From assembly GCF_005222785.1 (NCBI RefSeq), contig NZ_STGH01000001.1, forward strand, positions 930,001 to 994,000: a stretch of DNA of 64,000 bases, read 5' to 3'. Position numbers and translations under genes: made by a program. Each line of letters starts with the position of its first letter. The stretch's first letter is position 1. Below, piece after piece: positions 1-8,425 of this stretch. Origin of the DNA: Rhodobacter sp. SY28-1 (GTDB lineage: Bacteria > Pseudomonadota > Alphaproteobacteria > Rhodobacterales > Rhodobacteraceae). The notes beneath the pieces are model-generated. The model searched no databases. It saw only the letters and a list, made by a program, of their open reading frames with translations, and had not been told where the DNA came from.

Positions 1-2
1 GC

Positions 3-95
3 TTCTACCCCGCTTTCCAACTCGTCTCCTGGGGCGACCAGTCCCCGGCCGAAGCGATGAAAGTCGCCATTGCCGAGGCCTACGGCCGCGCCTAA
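3..95 (+). CDS. C-terminal end of a YbjN-like protein (partial)
   Basis: Only the last 30 codons are in the window, ending FYPAFQLVSWGDQSPAEAMK...GRA and TAA, 27 bp before proC. From memory, YbjN-domain proteins (type III chaperone-like fold) commonly precede proC in Rhodobacteraceae and end in a similar way. That assignment rests on context and a short tail, so it is tentative. The same direction and short gap suggest co-transcription with proC. Confidence 0.4.
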   Translation, partial: FYPAFQLVSWGDQSPAEAMKVAIAEAYGRA

Positions 96-122
96 CCTCT
101 CCCCCGGTTCAAGGGGGATTTC

Positions 123-935
123 ATGACATTGGAACGCGTGGCCCGGGATGGGCTGGTGCTGCTTGGCTGCGGCAAGATGGGAACGGCGCTCCTGACGGGC
201 TGGCTGGCCGCAGGCGTGCCACCGGGCTCCGTCTGGGTGATCGAGCCCAATCCAACCGACTGGCTGAAAGCCAGCGGCGTCCATCTGAACAAGGGTGTCC
301 CGAAGGCCCCCGCCGTGGCACTCCTTGCCGTGAAGCCGCAGATGATGGGGGCCGCACTCCCCTCCCTCCAGGCCCTTGGGAACGGCACGACCCTCTTCGT
401 CTCCATCGCCGCAGGCACCAAGATCGCAACCTTCGAGGACGTCCTGGGCACCCGCACCCCCATCGTCCGCACCATGCCGAACACCCCCGCCATGGTGGGC
501 CGGGGGATCACTGCGCTGTGCCGCAACGCCCATGTTCCGGACGCCGACCTGGCGCTTGCCCGTGACCTGATGGCTGCCGTGGGGCAGGTGGTGGACCTGT
601 CCAGCGAAGACCAGATCGACGCGGTCACCGCCGTTTCCGGCTCCGGCCCCGCCTACGTCTTCCACCTGATCGAGACGCTGGCCGCCGCCGGGGAAGCCGA
701 GGGCCTGCCTGCCGACGTCGCCATGCGGCTTGCCCGCGCGACGGTCTGCGGAGCAGGGGAGCTGGCCTTCCAAAGCTCTGAGACCGCCGCGCAACTGCGG
801 ATCAACGTCACCTCCCCCGGCGGCACCACCGCCGCCGCCTTGGGCGTCCTGATGGACCCAGAGACCGGCTTCCCCGCGCTCCTCAAACGCGCCGTCAAGG
901 CCGCCGCCGACCGGGGACGGGAGCTTGGCAAATGA
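123..935 (+). CDS. proC: pyrroline-5-carboxylate reductase
   Basis: A 270-residue protein of the usual family length that catalyses the last step of proline synthesis, NAD(P)H-dependent reduction of 1-pyrroline-5-carboxylate to proline, in the cytosol. The N-terminus has the Rossmann glycine motif ([10 protein letters not shown], about residues 15-24). The C-terminal half carries the P5CR signature ([11 protein letters not shown]) and the late [13 protein letters not shown] segment that forms the substrate/dimer region. The start is chosen at ATG 123 because the Rossmann strand follows directly. The stop overlaps the start of the next gene by 4 bp (ATGA), so the two are translationally coupled. 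Confidence 0.95.
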   Translation: MTLERVARDGLVLLGCGKMGTALLTGWLAAGVPPGSVWVIEPNPTDWLKASGVHLNKGVPKAPAVALLAVKPQMMGAALPSLQALGNGTTLFVSIAAGTKIATFEDVLGTRTPIVRTMPNTPAMVGRGITALCRNAHVPDADLALARDLMAAVGQVVDLSSEDQIDAVTAVSGSGPAYVFHLIETLAAAGEAEGLPADVAMRLARATVCGAGELAFQSSETAAQLRINVTSPGGTTAAALGVLMDPETGFPALLKRAVKAAADRGRELGK

Positions 936-1267
936 CCATCACCTATGCCGACTTCGAGAAGGTCGACATCCGCGTCGGCCGCATCACCCGGGCCGAGCCA
1001 TTTCCGGAGGCACGGAAGCCCGCCTACAAGCTGTGGGTCGATTTCGGCCCCGCGATTGGCGAGAAACGCTCCTCGGCCCAGATCACCAAACACTACACCA
1101 TCGACCAGCTGATCGGTCGCCAGGTGCTGGGCGTCGTCAACTTCCCGCCCCGCCAGATCGGCCCGGTCCTGTCCGAGGTCCTGATCCTTGGCCTGCCGGA
1201 TGAAGACGGCGCGGTCGTGCTGATCGGGCCGGGGCACGACGTTCCACTTGGGGGGAAACTGTTCTGA
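932..1267 (+). CDS. CsaA-like tRNA-binding protein
   Basis: A 111-residue single-domain OB-fold protein of the tRNA-binding (EMAP-II/CsaA) type. Visible hallmarks are the N-terminal VDIRVGRI strand, SSAQITKHY in the middle, and the [12 protein letters not shown]...LILG core with a closing [11 protein letters not shown]. Family members bind tRNA or act as export-related chaperones; the exact job is not known for most. It overlaps proC by ATGA and the next gene by one base (TGATG), giving a tight three-gene operon. Confidence 0.85.
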   Translation: MTITYADFEKVDIRVGRITRAEPFPEARKPAYKLWVDFGPAIGEKRSSAQITKHYTIDQLIGRQVLGVVNFPPRQIGPVLSEVLILGLPDEDGAVVLIGPGHDVPLGGKLF

Positions 1268-2223
1268 TGCAGAAGCTCTTGATCACCCGCCGCCTGCCCG
1301 ACAGCGTGCTCGACGCCGCCCGCGCGCATTTTGACGTCACCCTGCGCGACCGTACCGATGTTCTGACGCCCGAGGAACTCCGCGCGGCCCTGCGCGATTA
1401 CGATGCGGTCCTGCCCACCCTGGGTGACCGCTTCCAGGCCGATGTCTTCGCGGTCGTGCCAGCGCCTCGGGCCAGAATCCTTGCCAACTTCGGCGTCGGC
1501 TACAACCACATCGACGCCGAGGCTGCCAAGGCCTCTGGAATTGCCGTTTCCAATACGCCCGGGGCGGTGACGGATGCGACGGCCGATATCGCGCTTGGGC
1601 TGATCCTGATGACGGCCCGGCGCCTTGGCGAAGGGGAAAGGCTTCTGCGGTCGGGAGGATGGGAAGGCTGGCATCCGGTCCAGATGCTGGGCACCCACGT
1701 CACCGGCAAGCGGCTTGGCGTCATCGGTATGGGCCGGATCGGCAAGGCCATCGCCAAGCGCTGCCACTACGGCTTTGACATGGAGGTGGTGTTCTACAAT
1801 CGCTCTCCGGTGGCCGACCCGGGACTGCCTGCGAAACAGGTCGACATGGCCGAGGCGATGGGGGCAGATTTCGTTGTCGTCGCAGTACCGGGCGGCAAGG
1901 CCACGCACCACCTGATCGACGCCGCCGCCCTGGGGCAGATGAAGATGACCGGCATCTTCATCAACATCTCGCGCGGTGACGTGGTCGACGAACACGCGCT
2001 GATCGACGCCCTGCAGCAGGGCCGGATCGCAGGCGCGGGTCTGGACGTCTATGAGTTCGAGCCGAAGGTCCCTGTCGCCCTGATGGCAATGGAGAATGTG
2101 ACCCTTCTCCCCCATCTCGGCACCGCCTGCCTGGAGGTGCGCGAGAACATGGGGATGATGGCGGTCGACAACCTGATCGCCTGGGCCGAGGGCCGTGTGC
2201 CGCCGAACTTGGTCAACGCGTAA
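1267..2223 (+). CDS. D-isomer specific 2-hydroxyacid dehydrogenase (glyoxylate/hydroxypyruvate reductase-like)
   Basis: A 318-residue NAD(P)-dependent dehydrogenase. The nucleotide-binding motif is GVIGMGRIGKAIAKRC (about residues 158-173). Expected catalytic residues are present: Arg in NISRGDVVDE, Glu in VYEFEPKVP and His in LPHLGTA. The whole resembles D-glycerate dehydrogenase/glyoxylate reductase. It is the third gene of the proC operon, with a 1-bp overlap upstream. Glyoxylate is a product of the L-malyl-CoA lyase encoded convergently next door, so a glyoxylate-handling role is plausible but inferred. The substrate cannot be fixed from sequence. Confidence 0.85.
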   Translation: MQKLLITRRLPDSVLDAARAHFDVTLRDRTDVLTPEELRAALRDYDAVLPTLGDRFQADVFAVVPAPRARILANFGVGYNHIDAEAAKASGIAVSNTPGAVTDATADIALGLILMTARRLGEGERLLRSGGWEGWHPVQMLGTHVTGKRLGVIGMGRIGKAIAKRCHYGFDMEVVFYNRSPVADPGLPAKQVDMAEAMGADFVVVAVPGGKATHHLIDAAALGQMKMTGIFINISRGDVVDEHALIDALQQGRIAGAGLDVYEFEPKVPVALMAMENVTLLPHLGTACLEVRENMGMMAVDNLIAWAEGRVPPNLVNA

Positions 2224-2226
2224 GGG

Positions 2227-3183
2227 TCAGACCCCGATCAGTTCTGCCTGCCGCACGATGACCTCGGCTTGCCGCATTGACGCGATGTCGACCAGCCGCC
2301 CCTTGTAGACCGCAGCCCCCTGGCCAGCGGCCTTCGCCGCCTCCATAGCCGCCAGGATCTCGCGCGCCTCGGTCACTGCCGCCTCGGACGGTGTGAAGAC
2401 TTCGTTCGCCAGTGCGACCTGTTTCGGATGGATCGCCCATTTCCCGACCATTCCCAAGGTCGCCGACCGCCGTGCCTGCGCCCGGAAGCCCTCTTCGTCG
2501 CTGAAATCCCCAAACGGCCCGTCCACCGGCAGCACCCCATGCGTCCGGCAGGCCGCCACGATCGCCGCCTGCGCCCAGTGCCAGGGGTCTGACCAGTACT
2601 TCGCCCCCTCGCGGTGCATGTAGTAGTTTTCCTGCGTGCCGCCGATGCCGGTAGTCTGCATGCCCATGCTCGCCGCGAAATCCGCCGCCCCCAGGCTCAT
2701 CGCCTGCAGGCGCGGAGAGGAGGCCGCGATTTCCTCGACATGCGCGATCCCCGCCGCCGTCTCGATGATGACCTCAAGACTGATCCGCTTCGTCCTCCCC
2801 GCCGCCGCCTCACATGCCGTAACCAGTGCATCGACAGCATAGACATCCGCCGCGCACCCGACCTTGGGGATCATGATCTGGTCCAGCCGCTCACCCGCTT
2901 GCTCCAGAAGGTCGACCACGTCCCGGTACCAGAACGGCGTGTCGAGGCCATTGATCCGCACCGACAGCGTCTTGCGGCCCCAGTCGATGTCCGAGATCGC
3001 CTTGATGATGTTCGCCCGCGCTTGCGGCTTGTCGGCAGGGGCGACCGAGTCTTCGAGGTCGAGGTTGATGACGTCCGCCGCGCTGGCTGCCATCTTGGCA
3101 AACAATTCCGGCCGAGAGCCGGGGCCGAAAAGCTGGCACCGGTTCGGGCGGGCGGGGGCGGGGGGTTGCAGGCGGAAGCTCAT
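2227..3183 (-). CDS. mcl1: L-malyl-CoA/beta-methylmalyl-CoA lyase
   Basis: A 318-residue CitE-family lyase that cleaves beta-methylmalyl-CoA to glyoxylate and propionyl-CoA, and L-malyl-CoA to acetyl-CoA and glyoxylate, in the ethylmalonyl-CoA pathway. The sequence matches my recollection of R. sphaeroides Mcl1 throughout, with the same length. Signatures are the N-terminal CQLFGPGSRPELFAKM, the acidic metal-binding stretch NLDLEDSVAP, IIETAAGI with the catalytic Glu, and MSLGAADFAASMG. The start at MSFRLQ is preferred over the longer upstream extension because it is the family start. It is divergent from the epimerase gene. Confidence 0.93.
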   Translation of the reverse strand: MSFRLQPPAPARPNRCQLFGPGSRPELFAKMAASAADVINLDLEDSVAPADKPQARANIIKAISDIDWGRKTLSVRINGLDTPFWYRDVVDLLEQAGERLDQIMIPKVGCAADVYAVDALVTACEAAAGRTKRISLEVIIETAAGIAHVEEIAASSPRLQAMSLGAADFAASMGMQTTGIGGTQENYYMHREGAKYWSDPWHWAQAAIVAACRTHGVLPVDGPFGDFSDEEGFRAQARRSATLGMVGKWAIHPKQVALANEVFTPSEAAVTEAREILAAMEAAKAAGQGAAVYKGRLVDIASMRQAEVIVRQAELIGV

Positions 3184-3235
3184 GGGAATTCCTGTGGGTA
3201 AGGATATTGCTCGTGGTTCTGCATCACGGTTATAT

Positions 3236-3257
3236 TGTTGCGTGCCGCGGTGCAACA
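3236..3257. promoter_or_regulatory. inverted repeat in the mcl1/epimerase divergent promoter region
   Basis: TGTTGC, 10 bases, then GCAACA, lying in the 141-bp gap between the divergent mcl1 and dipeptide epimerase starts, beside an AT-rich stretch (ttatattg). The size and position fit a dimeric repressor or activator site. No regulator is assigned. Confidence 0.35.
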
Positions 3258-3324
3258 TCGCTTTTGCGCTTGCAGCAAGTCTCCTGCCTTTCCAATCGCT
3301 GCCCGGCCTCTTAAAGTCCGGCCC

Positions 3325-4287
3325 ATGATTACTACCCAGGCCGAGACTTTTCCCCTTCGCAACCCCTTCACCATCTCGCGCGGGTCGAAGACCGAGGCGC
3401 GGGTGGTGACCTGCACCATAACCCGGAATGGTCATCGCGGCTGGGGTGAGGGTCTGCCGTATCCCCGCTATGGCGAGACGGTGGAGGACGCCGTTGCCGC
3501 CATCCGGGCACTGCCCGAGGCGATCACCCGGACCGCCCTGCAAGAGGCGATGAGGCCCGGGGCGGCAAGGAATGCCGTGGACTGCGCGCTGTGGGATCTG
3601 GAGGCGAAGACCTTGGGTCGGCCGGTCTGGCAGATTGCGGGGCTGGCCGAGCCGAAGCCGGTCGAGATCGCCTTCACCCTGTCGCTCGACACGCCCCAGA
3701 AGATGCAGGAGGCGGCGGCGCGGAATGCCCATCGGGCGGTCCTGAAGGTCAAACTTGGCACGCCTTCGGACATGCCGCGGATCGAGGCGGTTCGCGCGGG
3801 TGCCCCCAAGGTCCGCCTGATCGTCGATGCGAACGAGGGCTGGACCCCCGAGGTCTACACCGACCTTGCGCCGCATCTAATTCAGTTGGGCGTGGAGATG
3901 GTGGAACAACCCTTCCCCGCAGGTCAGGATGACATGCTTGCCGAGATCGCCCGACCGCTTCCCGTCTGCGCGGATGAAAGCGCCCACGACGCGGCCTCGC
4001 TGCCCGGACTTCTCGGCAAGTACGACGTGGTGAACCTGAAGCTCGACAAGACCGGCGGCCTGACCGAGGCCCTGCGCGCGAAGGGTGAGGCGCGGCGGCT
4101 GGGGTTGAGGGTGATGGTGGGCTGCATGATCTCGACCTCGCTGTCGATGGCCCCGGCGGTGCTGGTCGCGCAGGGGGCCGACTGGTCCGACCTTGACGGC
4201 CCTGCCGACATGGCGCAGGACCGCGACCATCCGGTTGTCTATGATGACCGCCACATCCACCCGGCTTCGGCGCTTTTATGGGGATAA
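3325..4287 (+). CDS. L-Ala-D/L-Glu (dipeptide) epimerase, enolase superfamily
   Basis: A 320-residue enolase-superfamily protein that probably epimerises L-Ala-D-Glu to L-Ala-L-Glu during murein peptide recycling. Catalytic and metal residues are recognisable in order: Lys in VLKVKLGTP, Asp in LIVDANEGW, Glu in VEQPFPAGQ, Asp in VCADESAHD and Lys in VVNLKLDKTGG. The start at MITTQAETFPLRNPFTISRG is chosen because it opens the first strand of the family; the in-frame extension upstream is non-homologous-looking. The next gene, a D-amino-acid transaminase, begins 4 bp after the stop, which supports a D-amino-acid recycling unit. Confidence 0.85.
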   Translation: MITTQAETFPLRNPFTISRGSKTEARVVTCTITRNGHRGWGEGLPYPRYGETVEDAVAAIRALPEAITRTALQEAMRPGAARNAVDCALWDLEAKTLGRPVWQIAGLAEPKPVEIAFTLSLDTPQKMQEAAARNAHRAVLKVKLGTPSDMPRIEAVRAGAPKVRLIVDANEGWTPEVYTDLAPHLIQLGVEMVEQPFPAGQDDMLAEIARPLPVCADESAHDAASLPGLLGKYDVVNLKLDKTGGLTEALRAKGEARRLGLRVMVGCMISTSLSMAPAVLVAQGADWSDLDGPADMAQDRDHPVVYDDRHIHPASALLWG

Positions 4288-4291
4288 CAGC

Positions 4292-5155
4292 ATGACCCGC
4301 ACTGTCTATGTGAATGGCGACTACCTGCCCGAGGGCGAGGCCAAGGTGTCGATCTTCGACCGCGGCTTCCTGATGGCCGACGGGGTCTATGAGGTGACCT
4401 CGGTGCTGGATGGCAAGCTGATCGACTTCGACGGCCACATCCGGCGGCTGGAGCGGTCGCTGCGGGAGCTTGAGATGACCTGCCCGATCGGGGCGGAGGA
4501 GTTGCTGGCGATGCATCGGGAGCTGGTCCGGCTGAACGGGATCGACCAGGGGATGATCTACCTGCAGGTCACGCGGGGCAATCCGGGGGACCGGTCGTTC
4601 ATGTTCCCCGATGCTTCGGTCCCGGGCACCGTCGTGGCCTTCACCCAGAATATCCCGAACCTCGCGGATGCTCCGGCAGCGAAGACCGGGTTCAAAGTCA
4701 TCACCATCCCGGACCTGCGGTGGTCGCGCGTCGATATCAAGACGGTGCAGCTCCTGTATCCTTCCATGGGGAAGATGGCGGCGAAGAAGGCGGGGGTGGA
4801 TGACAGCTGGTTCACCGATGAAGACGGGGCGGTGACCGAGGGGACCTCGAACAACGCCTATATCGTGAAGGGGAACCGGATCATTACGCGGGCGCTGGGC
4901 AACGATATCCTGCACGGGATCACCCGGGCGGCTGTGCTTCGCTTTGCGGCGGAGGCTCAGTTTGAGGTGGAGGAGCGGGCCTTCACACCGGCCGAGGCTC
5001 AGGGGGCGGATGAGGCATTCTCCACCGCCGCGTCGATCTTCGTGATGCCGGTCGTGGAAGTGGATGGCAAGCCGGTGGGAACCGGCAAGCCGGGGCCGGT
5101 CGCGGTCCGGCTGCGGGAGATCTATCTGGACGAGATGCGAAAGGCGGCGATCTGA
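4292..5155 (+). CDS. dat: D-amino-acid transaminase (PLP fold type IV)
   Basis: A 287-residue branched-chain/D-amino-acid aminotransferase-family protein. It opens with YVNGDYLPEGEAKVSIFDRGF, typical of DAAT, and has the PLP lysine region RVDIKTVQLL, plus EGTSNNAYIV and the ITRAAVLR phosphate-binding segment. It would interconvert D-Ala and D-Glu with 2-oxo acids. The start at ATG 4292 lies 4 bp after the epimerase stop. A longer frame overlapping the epimerase is unlikely. An L-specific branched-chain transaminase is less likely because of the length and N-terminal motif. Confidence 0.85.
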   Translation: MTRTVYVNGDYLPEGEAKVSIFDRGFLMADGVYEVTSVLDGKLIDFDGHIRRLERSLRELEMTCPIGAEELLAMHRELVRLNGIDQGMIYLQVTRGNPGDRSFMFPDASVPGTVVAFTQNIPNLADAPAAKTGFKVITIPDLRWSRVDIKTVQLLYPSMGKMAAKKAGVDDSWFTDEDGAVTEGTSNNAYIVKGNRIITRALGNDILHGITRAAVLRFAAEAQFEVEERAFTPAEAQGADEAFSTAASIFVMPVVEVDGKPVGTGKPGPVAVRLREIYLDEMRKAAI

Positions 5156-5159
5156 CGGT

Positions 5160-5172
5160 GTCCACGGTGGAC
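5160..5172. repeat. 13-bp palindrome GTCCACGGTGGAC
   Basis: A perfect inverted repeat (GTCCAC-G-GTGGAC) starts 4 bp after the transaminase stop. It could be an operator or part of a transcription stop; there is no T-run. The rest of the 100-bp gap to the next gene shows only a purine-rich ribosome site at its end. Confidence 0.25.
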
Positions 5173-5258
5173 AAACGCGGCGTTTCCTTTGGGATCAAGG
5201 GCTTGCGATTTTCCGTTAGGGGTTTCTTAACACCTGTCCAAGGGGCCTTGGGGGCGGG

Positions 5259-5711
5259 ATGACGATCTATATCGACGCCGATGCCTGCCCGGTGAAGGCC
5301 GAGGCCGAGACGGTCGCCACCCGGCACAAGGTGCGGATGGTTGTGGTGTCGAACGGGGGCATCCGGCCCTCGCAGAACCCGCTGGTGGAGAGCGTCTTCG
5401 TCTCCAGCGAGCCGGACGAGGCCGACAAGTGGATCGCCGAGGCTTGCGGGCCGGGGGATGTGGTCGTCACCGGGGACATTCCGCTGGCTGCGAAATGCGT
5501 GGCGGCGGGGGCACGGGTGGTCAAGCACAATGGCGAGGAGCTGACGGCGGCCAATGTCGGGATGGCTTTGGCGACGCGGGACCTGATGCAGGATTTGCGG
5601 TCGGCCGATCCGTTCCGGCAGGGGGGCGGGAAGATGTTTTCCAAGGCGGACCGGAGCCGGTTTCTGGATGTGCTGGACCGGGTGCTGCGCGCGGCGGCGC
5701 GGGGGGCGTGA
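5259..5711 (+). CDS. YaiI/YqxD family (UPF0178) protein
   Basis: A 150-residue protein with the family start [17 protein letters not shown], the central VSNGG and [15 protein letters not shown], the invariant [12 protein letters not shown], and the basic C-terminal [14 protein letters not shown] segment. The fold is PIN-like with conserved acidic residues (IDAD, TGD), but no reaction is established. ATG 5259 is preceded by a G-rich ribosome site (gggggcggg). Confidence 0.9.
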   Translation: MTIYIDADACPVKAEAETVATRHKVRMVVVSNGGIRPSQNPLVESVFVSSEPDEADKWIAEACGPGDVVVTGDIPLAAKCVAAGARVVKHNGEELTAANVGMALATRDLMQDLRSADPFRQGGGKMFSKADRSRFLDVLDRVLRAAARGA

Positions 5712-5755
5712 GTGGCCCGGAGCCGGATGCGAGGACGCGGGTTGAGCGTGCGGAT

Positions 5756-5773
5756 GGTGCGCTTTAGCGCACC
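5756..5773. repeat. stem-loop GGTGCGC-TTTA-GCGCACC
   Basis: A 7-bp perfect stem with a 4-base loop lies 45 bp after the yaiI-like gene. It looks like a small extragenic palindrome or weak terminator. It stands in the 144-bp gap before azlC together with the palindrome at 5827. Confidence 0.4.
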
Positions 5774-5826
5774 TTGCGATGGGGTTGCGGTGGGGCTTCG
5801 CGGGTGCGCGGGTGGCAGGGCGAGGA

Positions 5827-5851
5827 GTCGGGGTGAACCCCGACCTACGGG
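5827..5851. repeat. REP-like palindrome followed by CTACGGG
   Basis: GTCGGGGTGAACCCCGAC forms a 7-bp stem, followed at once by CTACGGG, ending 4 bp before the azlC start codon. The architecture (GC palindrome plus CTACG edge) is shared with the elements at 20843 and 57413, so I read it as one member of a dispersed extragenic repeat set. Confidence 0.5.
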
Positions 5852-5855
5852 TACG

Positions 5856-6554
5856 ATGACGCGAGCGCTGTTCTCGCTCGACGGGTTCCGGCGCGGGGCG
5901 CGGGATGGGGTGCCGCTGGCGCTGTCGATCATTGCCTACGGCGTCGGGTTCGGGCTGGTCGCGGCGCAGGCCGGGTTTGGCGTCGGACAGGCAGTTGTCA
6001 CCAGCGCGGCAATCTATTCCGGCTCGGCGCAGCTGGCAGCGGTGAACCTGTTGCAGACCGGTGAGGCGACGCTGTGGGCGCTGTTCGCGACGATCCTGGT
6101 CATCAACGCACGGTATCTGCTGTTCGGCGCCACCCTGCAGCCATGGCTGTGGTCGGCGGGGCCCTTGCGGGCCTATAGCAGCCTTCTTCTGCTGGGCGAT
6201 GCCAACTGGCTGATGACGATGCGAGCCATTCGGGCGGGCGAAGTGGATCGGGCCTATCTGGCGGGCACGGGCCTGCCGATCACGCTGGGTTGGCTGGCCG
6301 GGACGGCGCTGGGGGCGGGAGCGGTTAGCGTGCTCCCCCGGCCAGAGGCGCTCGGGTTCGACATGATGCTCGCCTGCTTTGCGGCGGGGATGATGACGGC
6401 GATGGTCAAGGCGCGGGCGGACCTTTTGCCCGTGGTGGTTGGCGCGGGGACGGCGCTGGTCGTCGCCTATCTGGTCGGACCGGCACCGGCGATCATCGCA
6501 GCGGGGCTGGCGGGTGCTGCGGTGGCGGCGGCGGTGCACCGGGAGGCGGCATGA
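5856..6554 (+). CDS. azlC: AzlC family branched-chain amino acid exporter, large subunit
   Basis: A 232-residue membrane protein that pairs with AzlD to export branched-chain amino acids. The family core GVPLALSIIAYGVGFGLVAAQAGF is followed by SAAIYSGSAQLAAVNLL and by ATILVINARYLLFGATLQPWL. Several hydrophobic helices end in AIIAAGLAGAAVAAAV. The start is set at MTRALFSLDGFRRG (ATG 5856), which directly precedes the conserved region. It overlaps azlD by 4 bp (ATGA). Confidence 0.88.
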   Translation: MTRALFSLDGFRRGARDGVPLALSIIAYGVGFGLVAAQAGFGVGQAVVTSAAIYSGSAQLAAVNLLQTGEATLWALFATILVINARYLLFGATLQPWLWSAGPLRAYSSLLLLGDANWLMTMRAIRAGEVDRAYLAGTGLPITLGWLAGTALGAGAVSVLPRPEALGFDMMLACFAAGMMTAMVKARADLLPVVVGAGTALVVAYLVGPAPAIIAAGLAGAAVAAAVHREAA

Positions 6555-6850
6555 CGGAGAGCTTTCCTGTCCTCCTCGCGGTGATGGCAGCGGCGGCCTT
6601 CCTGTGCCGGGTCGCGGGCTTCACGCTGATGCGGTTCGTGCCGGTTTCGCCCCGGGTGGAGGCGGCGCTGCGGGCGACCCCTTTGGCGGTGATGGCGGGA
6701 ATCACGGCGCTGGCGGTTCAGGCGGGCGGGTTGGCAGAGGGACTGGCGCTGGCGTCGGTCGTGGGGCTGACACTGATCTTGCGGAGTGACGTGGCAGCGG
6801 CCTTGCTGGGGGTGGTCGTGGTGGCTGTGCTGCGCTGGGCGGGGATTTAG
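6551..6850 (+). CDS. azlD: AzlD family small subunit of the branched-chain amino acid exporter
   Basis: A 99-residue protein with about four hydrophobic helices. The family signature CRVAGFTLMRFVP follows the first helix, then AALRATPLAVMAGI. It overlaps azlC by ATGA, which is the classic azlCD arrangement. The 146-bp gap that follows holds only the convergent terminator of the atp operon and GC-rich sequence. Confidence 0.87.
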   Translation: MTESFPVLLAVMAAAAFLCRVAGFTLMRFVPVSPRVEAALRATPLAVMAGITALAVQAGGLAEGLALASVVGLTLILRSDVAAALLGVVVVAVLRWAGI

Positions 6851-6939
6851 CGCAGCGGCTCCTCGTGCGCCTTCGGCGTCTCGTCGTGGGTGACCGTCAG
6901 CGAGGAGGGCCCGCACAGGGTCCGACGAGCGCTGCCACA

Positions 6940-6972
6940 AAGCAAAACCGGCGGCCCTTGCGGGACCGCCGG
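6940..6972 (-). terminator. intrinsic terminator of the F0 operon
   Basis: A CCGGCGG...CCGCCGG stem (6948-6972), with an inner CCC/GGG extension, is followed on the minus strand by TTTTGCTTTG. It starts 25 bp downstream of the atpF stop, in the right place to end atpIBEXF transcription. Confidence 0.75.
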
Positions 6973-6996
6973 CTTGGAGGTGTTGACCACTACGGC

Positions 6997-7551
6997 TTAG
7001 TGCAGCCGGGCTTCGACCTGGGTGATGGCCTCGTCGATCGAGGCCGAGGCGGCATCTGCCGTCATCTGCTTCGACAGCACGTCGCCCGCAGCCGCGATGG
7101 CCACCGAGACGGCCTGTTCACGGACCTGACGGATCGCAGCGGCTTCGGCCGAGGCGATCTGTTCGGTCGCCGAAGCCAGACGGCGGGCGATAGAGGCCTT
7201 GAGGTCCTCTTTCGCCTGCGCAGCCGCGGCCAGAGCCTCGTCCCGGGCAGCGCTGACAATGCGGTCAGCCTGTTCCTGGACTTCCTTCTGGCGGCGTTCG
7301 TAGGTCGCGAGGATCGACTTGGCTTCCTCGCGCAGGGCGCGGGCTTCGTCGAGTTCCGCCTTGATCGTCGCCGCGCGGGCGTCGAGCATGCCGGTGATCT
7401 TCGCCGGGACCTTCATGTAGATCAGGATGCCGATGAAGGCGATGAAGGCCACCAGAACCACGAAGTTGGTGTTCTGGAGCGAGAAGAACGGACCCGTGGC
7501 CGCCATTGCGGGCGAGGCCAGAAGGGTCAGGAGGATGGAGAGCTTCTTCAT
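6997..7551 (-). CDS. atpF: ATP synthase F0 subunit b
   Basis: A 184-residue subunit of the peripheral stalk of F1F0 ATP synthase. It has an N-terminal signal-like hydrophobic stretch (MKKLSILLTLLASPAMA), one membrane helix (FVVLVAFIAFIGILIYM), then a long charged Ala/Glu/Lys/Arg coiled coil that contacts F1. It is the last gene of the operon, 4 bp after the b' gene. Paired b and b' subunits are typical of phototrophic and related alphaproteobacteria. Confidence 0.92.
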   Translation of the reverse strand: MKKLSILLTLLASPAMAATGPFFSLQNTNFVVLVAFIAFIGILIYMKVPAKITGMLDARAATIKAELDEARALREEAKSILATYERRQKEVQEQADRIVSAARDEALAAAAQAKEDLKASIARRLASATEQIASAEAAAIRQVREQAVSVAIAAAGDVLSKQMTADAASASIDEAITQVEARLH

Positions 7552-7555
7552 CGCC

Positions 7556-8080
7556 TTACCCTTTCAGCCGTGCGGTGACGGCAGCCGTCACGGTTTTCGC
7601 ATCTGCCGCGCCACCAAGTGCTGCGACCAGTTCGGCAGCAACGTCCTTGGCCACTTCGGACACTGCCGCAGCAGCGCCGTCGCGGATTTCGGCGATCGAC
7701 TTTTCCGACTCTGCCGCCTTGGCGGCGATTTCGACGTCAGCCTTTGCCGTCGCGGCGTCGAGGTCCTTCTGGATCTCGGCCTTGGCCTGGGCCACGATCT
7801 TGGCCGCCTCGGTCCGGGCGTTCGCAAGCGCGTCGTTATAGGCCTTTTCGGCGGCGACGGCCTTCTGCTTCAGCTCTTCGGCTGCGGCAAGGTCGTTGGT
7901 GATCGTGCTTTTCCGGTCCGCCAGCACCGCGCCGATGCGCGGCAGGGCGATCTTCGACAGCACGAAGTAGATCACGACCAGCGTGACCAGAAGCCAGAAG
8001 ATCTGGTTCGGCCAGGTCGAGAAGTCCAGCTGGGGCATCCCAACCGCCTGTCCCGCCTCGCCATGTGCTTCGGTTGCCAT
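7556..8080 (-). CDS. atpX: ATP synthase F0 subunit b' (AtpX/AtpG type)
   Basis: A 174-residue second b-type stalk subunit. A short hydrophilic start ([14 protein letters not shown]) precedes [29 protein letters not shown], the conserved b' membrane anchor, then [11 protein letters not shown] and a long Ala/Lys/Glu coiled coil. It would form the heterodimeric stator with AtpF. It lies 68 bp downstream of atpE and 4 bp upstream of atpF. Confidence 0.92.
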   Translation of the reverse strand: MATEAHGEAGQAVGMPQLDFSTWPNQIFWLLVTLVVIYFVLSKIALPRIGAVLADRKSTITNDLAAAEELKQKAVAAEKAYNDALANARTEAAKIVAQAKAEIQKDLDAATAKADVEIAAKAAESEKSIAEIRDGAAAAVSEVAKDVAAELVAALGGAADAKTVTAAVTARLKG

Positions 8081-8148
8081 GTGGCCTCTCCTGAACTTTT
8101 GGAACCAAGGCCGGACTGTTGCCCGGCCCGGAAGTCAGCCCAAAAGGA

Positions 8149-8385
8149 TCAGACGGCGAACATCAGCAGGAGAGCGATCAGGAACGAGAAGATCCCGAGA
8201 GCTTCCGCGAATGCGATGCCGACGAAGAGGTTGGCCATCTGGCCGGGGGCAGCCGACGGGTTGCGCAGGGCGCCCGCCAGGAAGTTGCCGGCAATGTGGC
8301 CCACGCCGATGCCGGCGCCGCCGAGACCCATCGTTGCCAGACCGGCGCCGATGAACTTGCCCATTTCTGCGATATCGCCTTCCAT
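8149..8385 (-). CDS. atpE: ATP synthase F0 subunit c
   Basis: A 78-residue two-helix proteolipid that forms the rotating ring. Helix 1 is glycine-rich ([21 protein letters not shown]). The loop has the R-N/Q-P type turn ([11 protein letters not shown]). Helix 2 carries the proton-binding acid in [20 protein letters not shown]. The start at [11 protein letters not shown] is preferred because a strong ribosome site (AAAGGAGAG) sits just upstream; the longer in-frame extension would run back across the atpB stop. Confidence 0.95.
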   Translation of the reverse strand: MEGDIAEMGKFIGAGLATMGLGGAGIGVGHIAGNFLAGALRNPSAAPGQMANLFVGIAFAEALGIFSFLIALLLMFAV

Positions 8386-8425
8386 GATGTCTCTCCTTTG
8401 GAATGCTGAGGTTGTTGTCCGGACC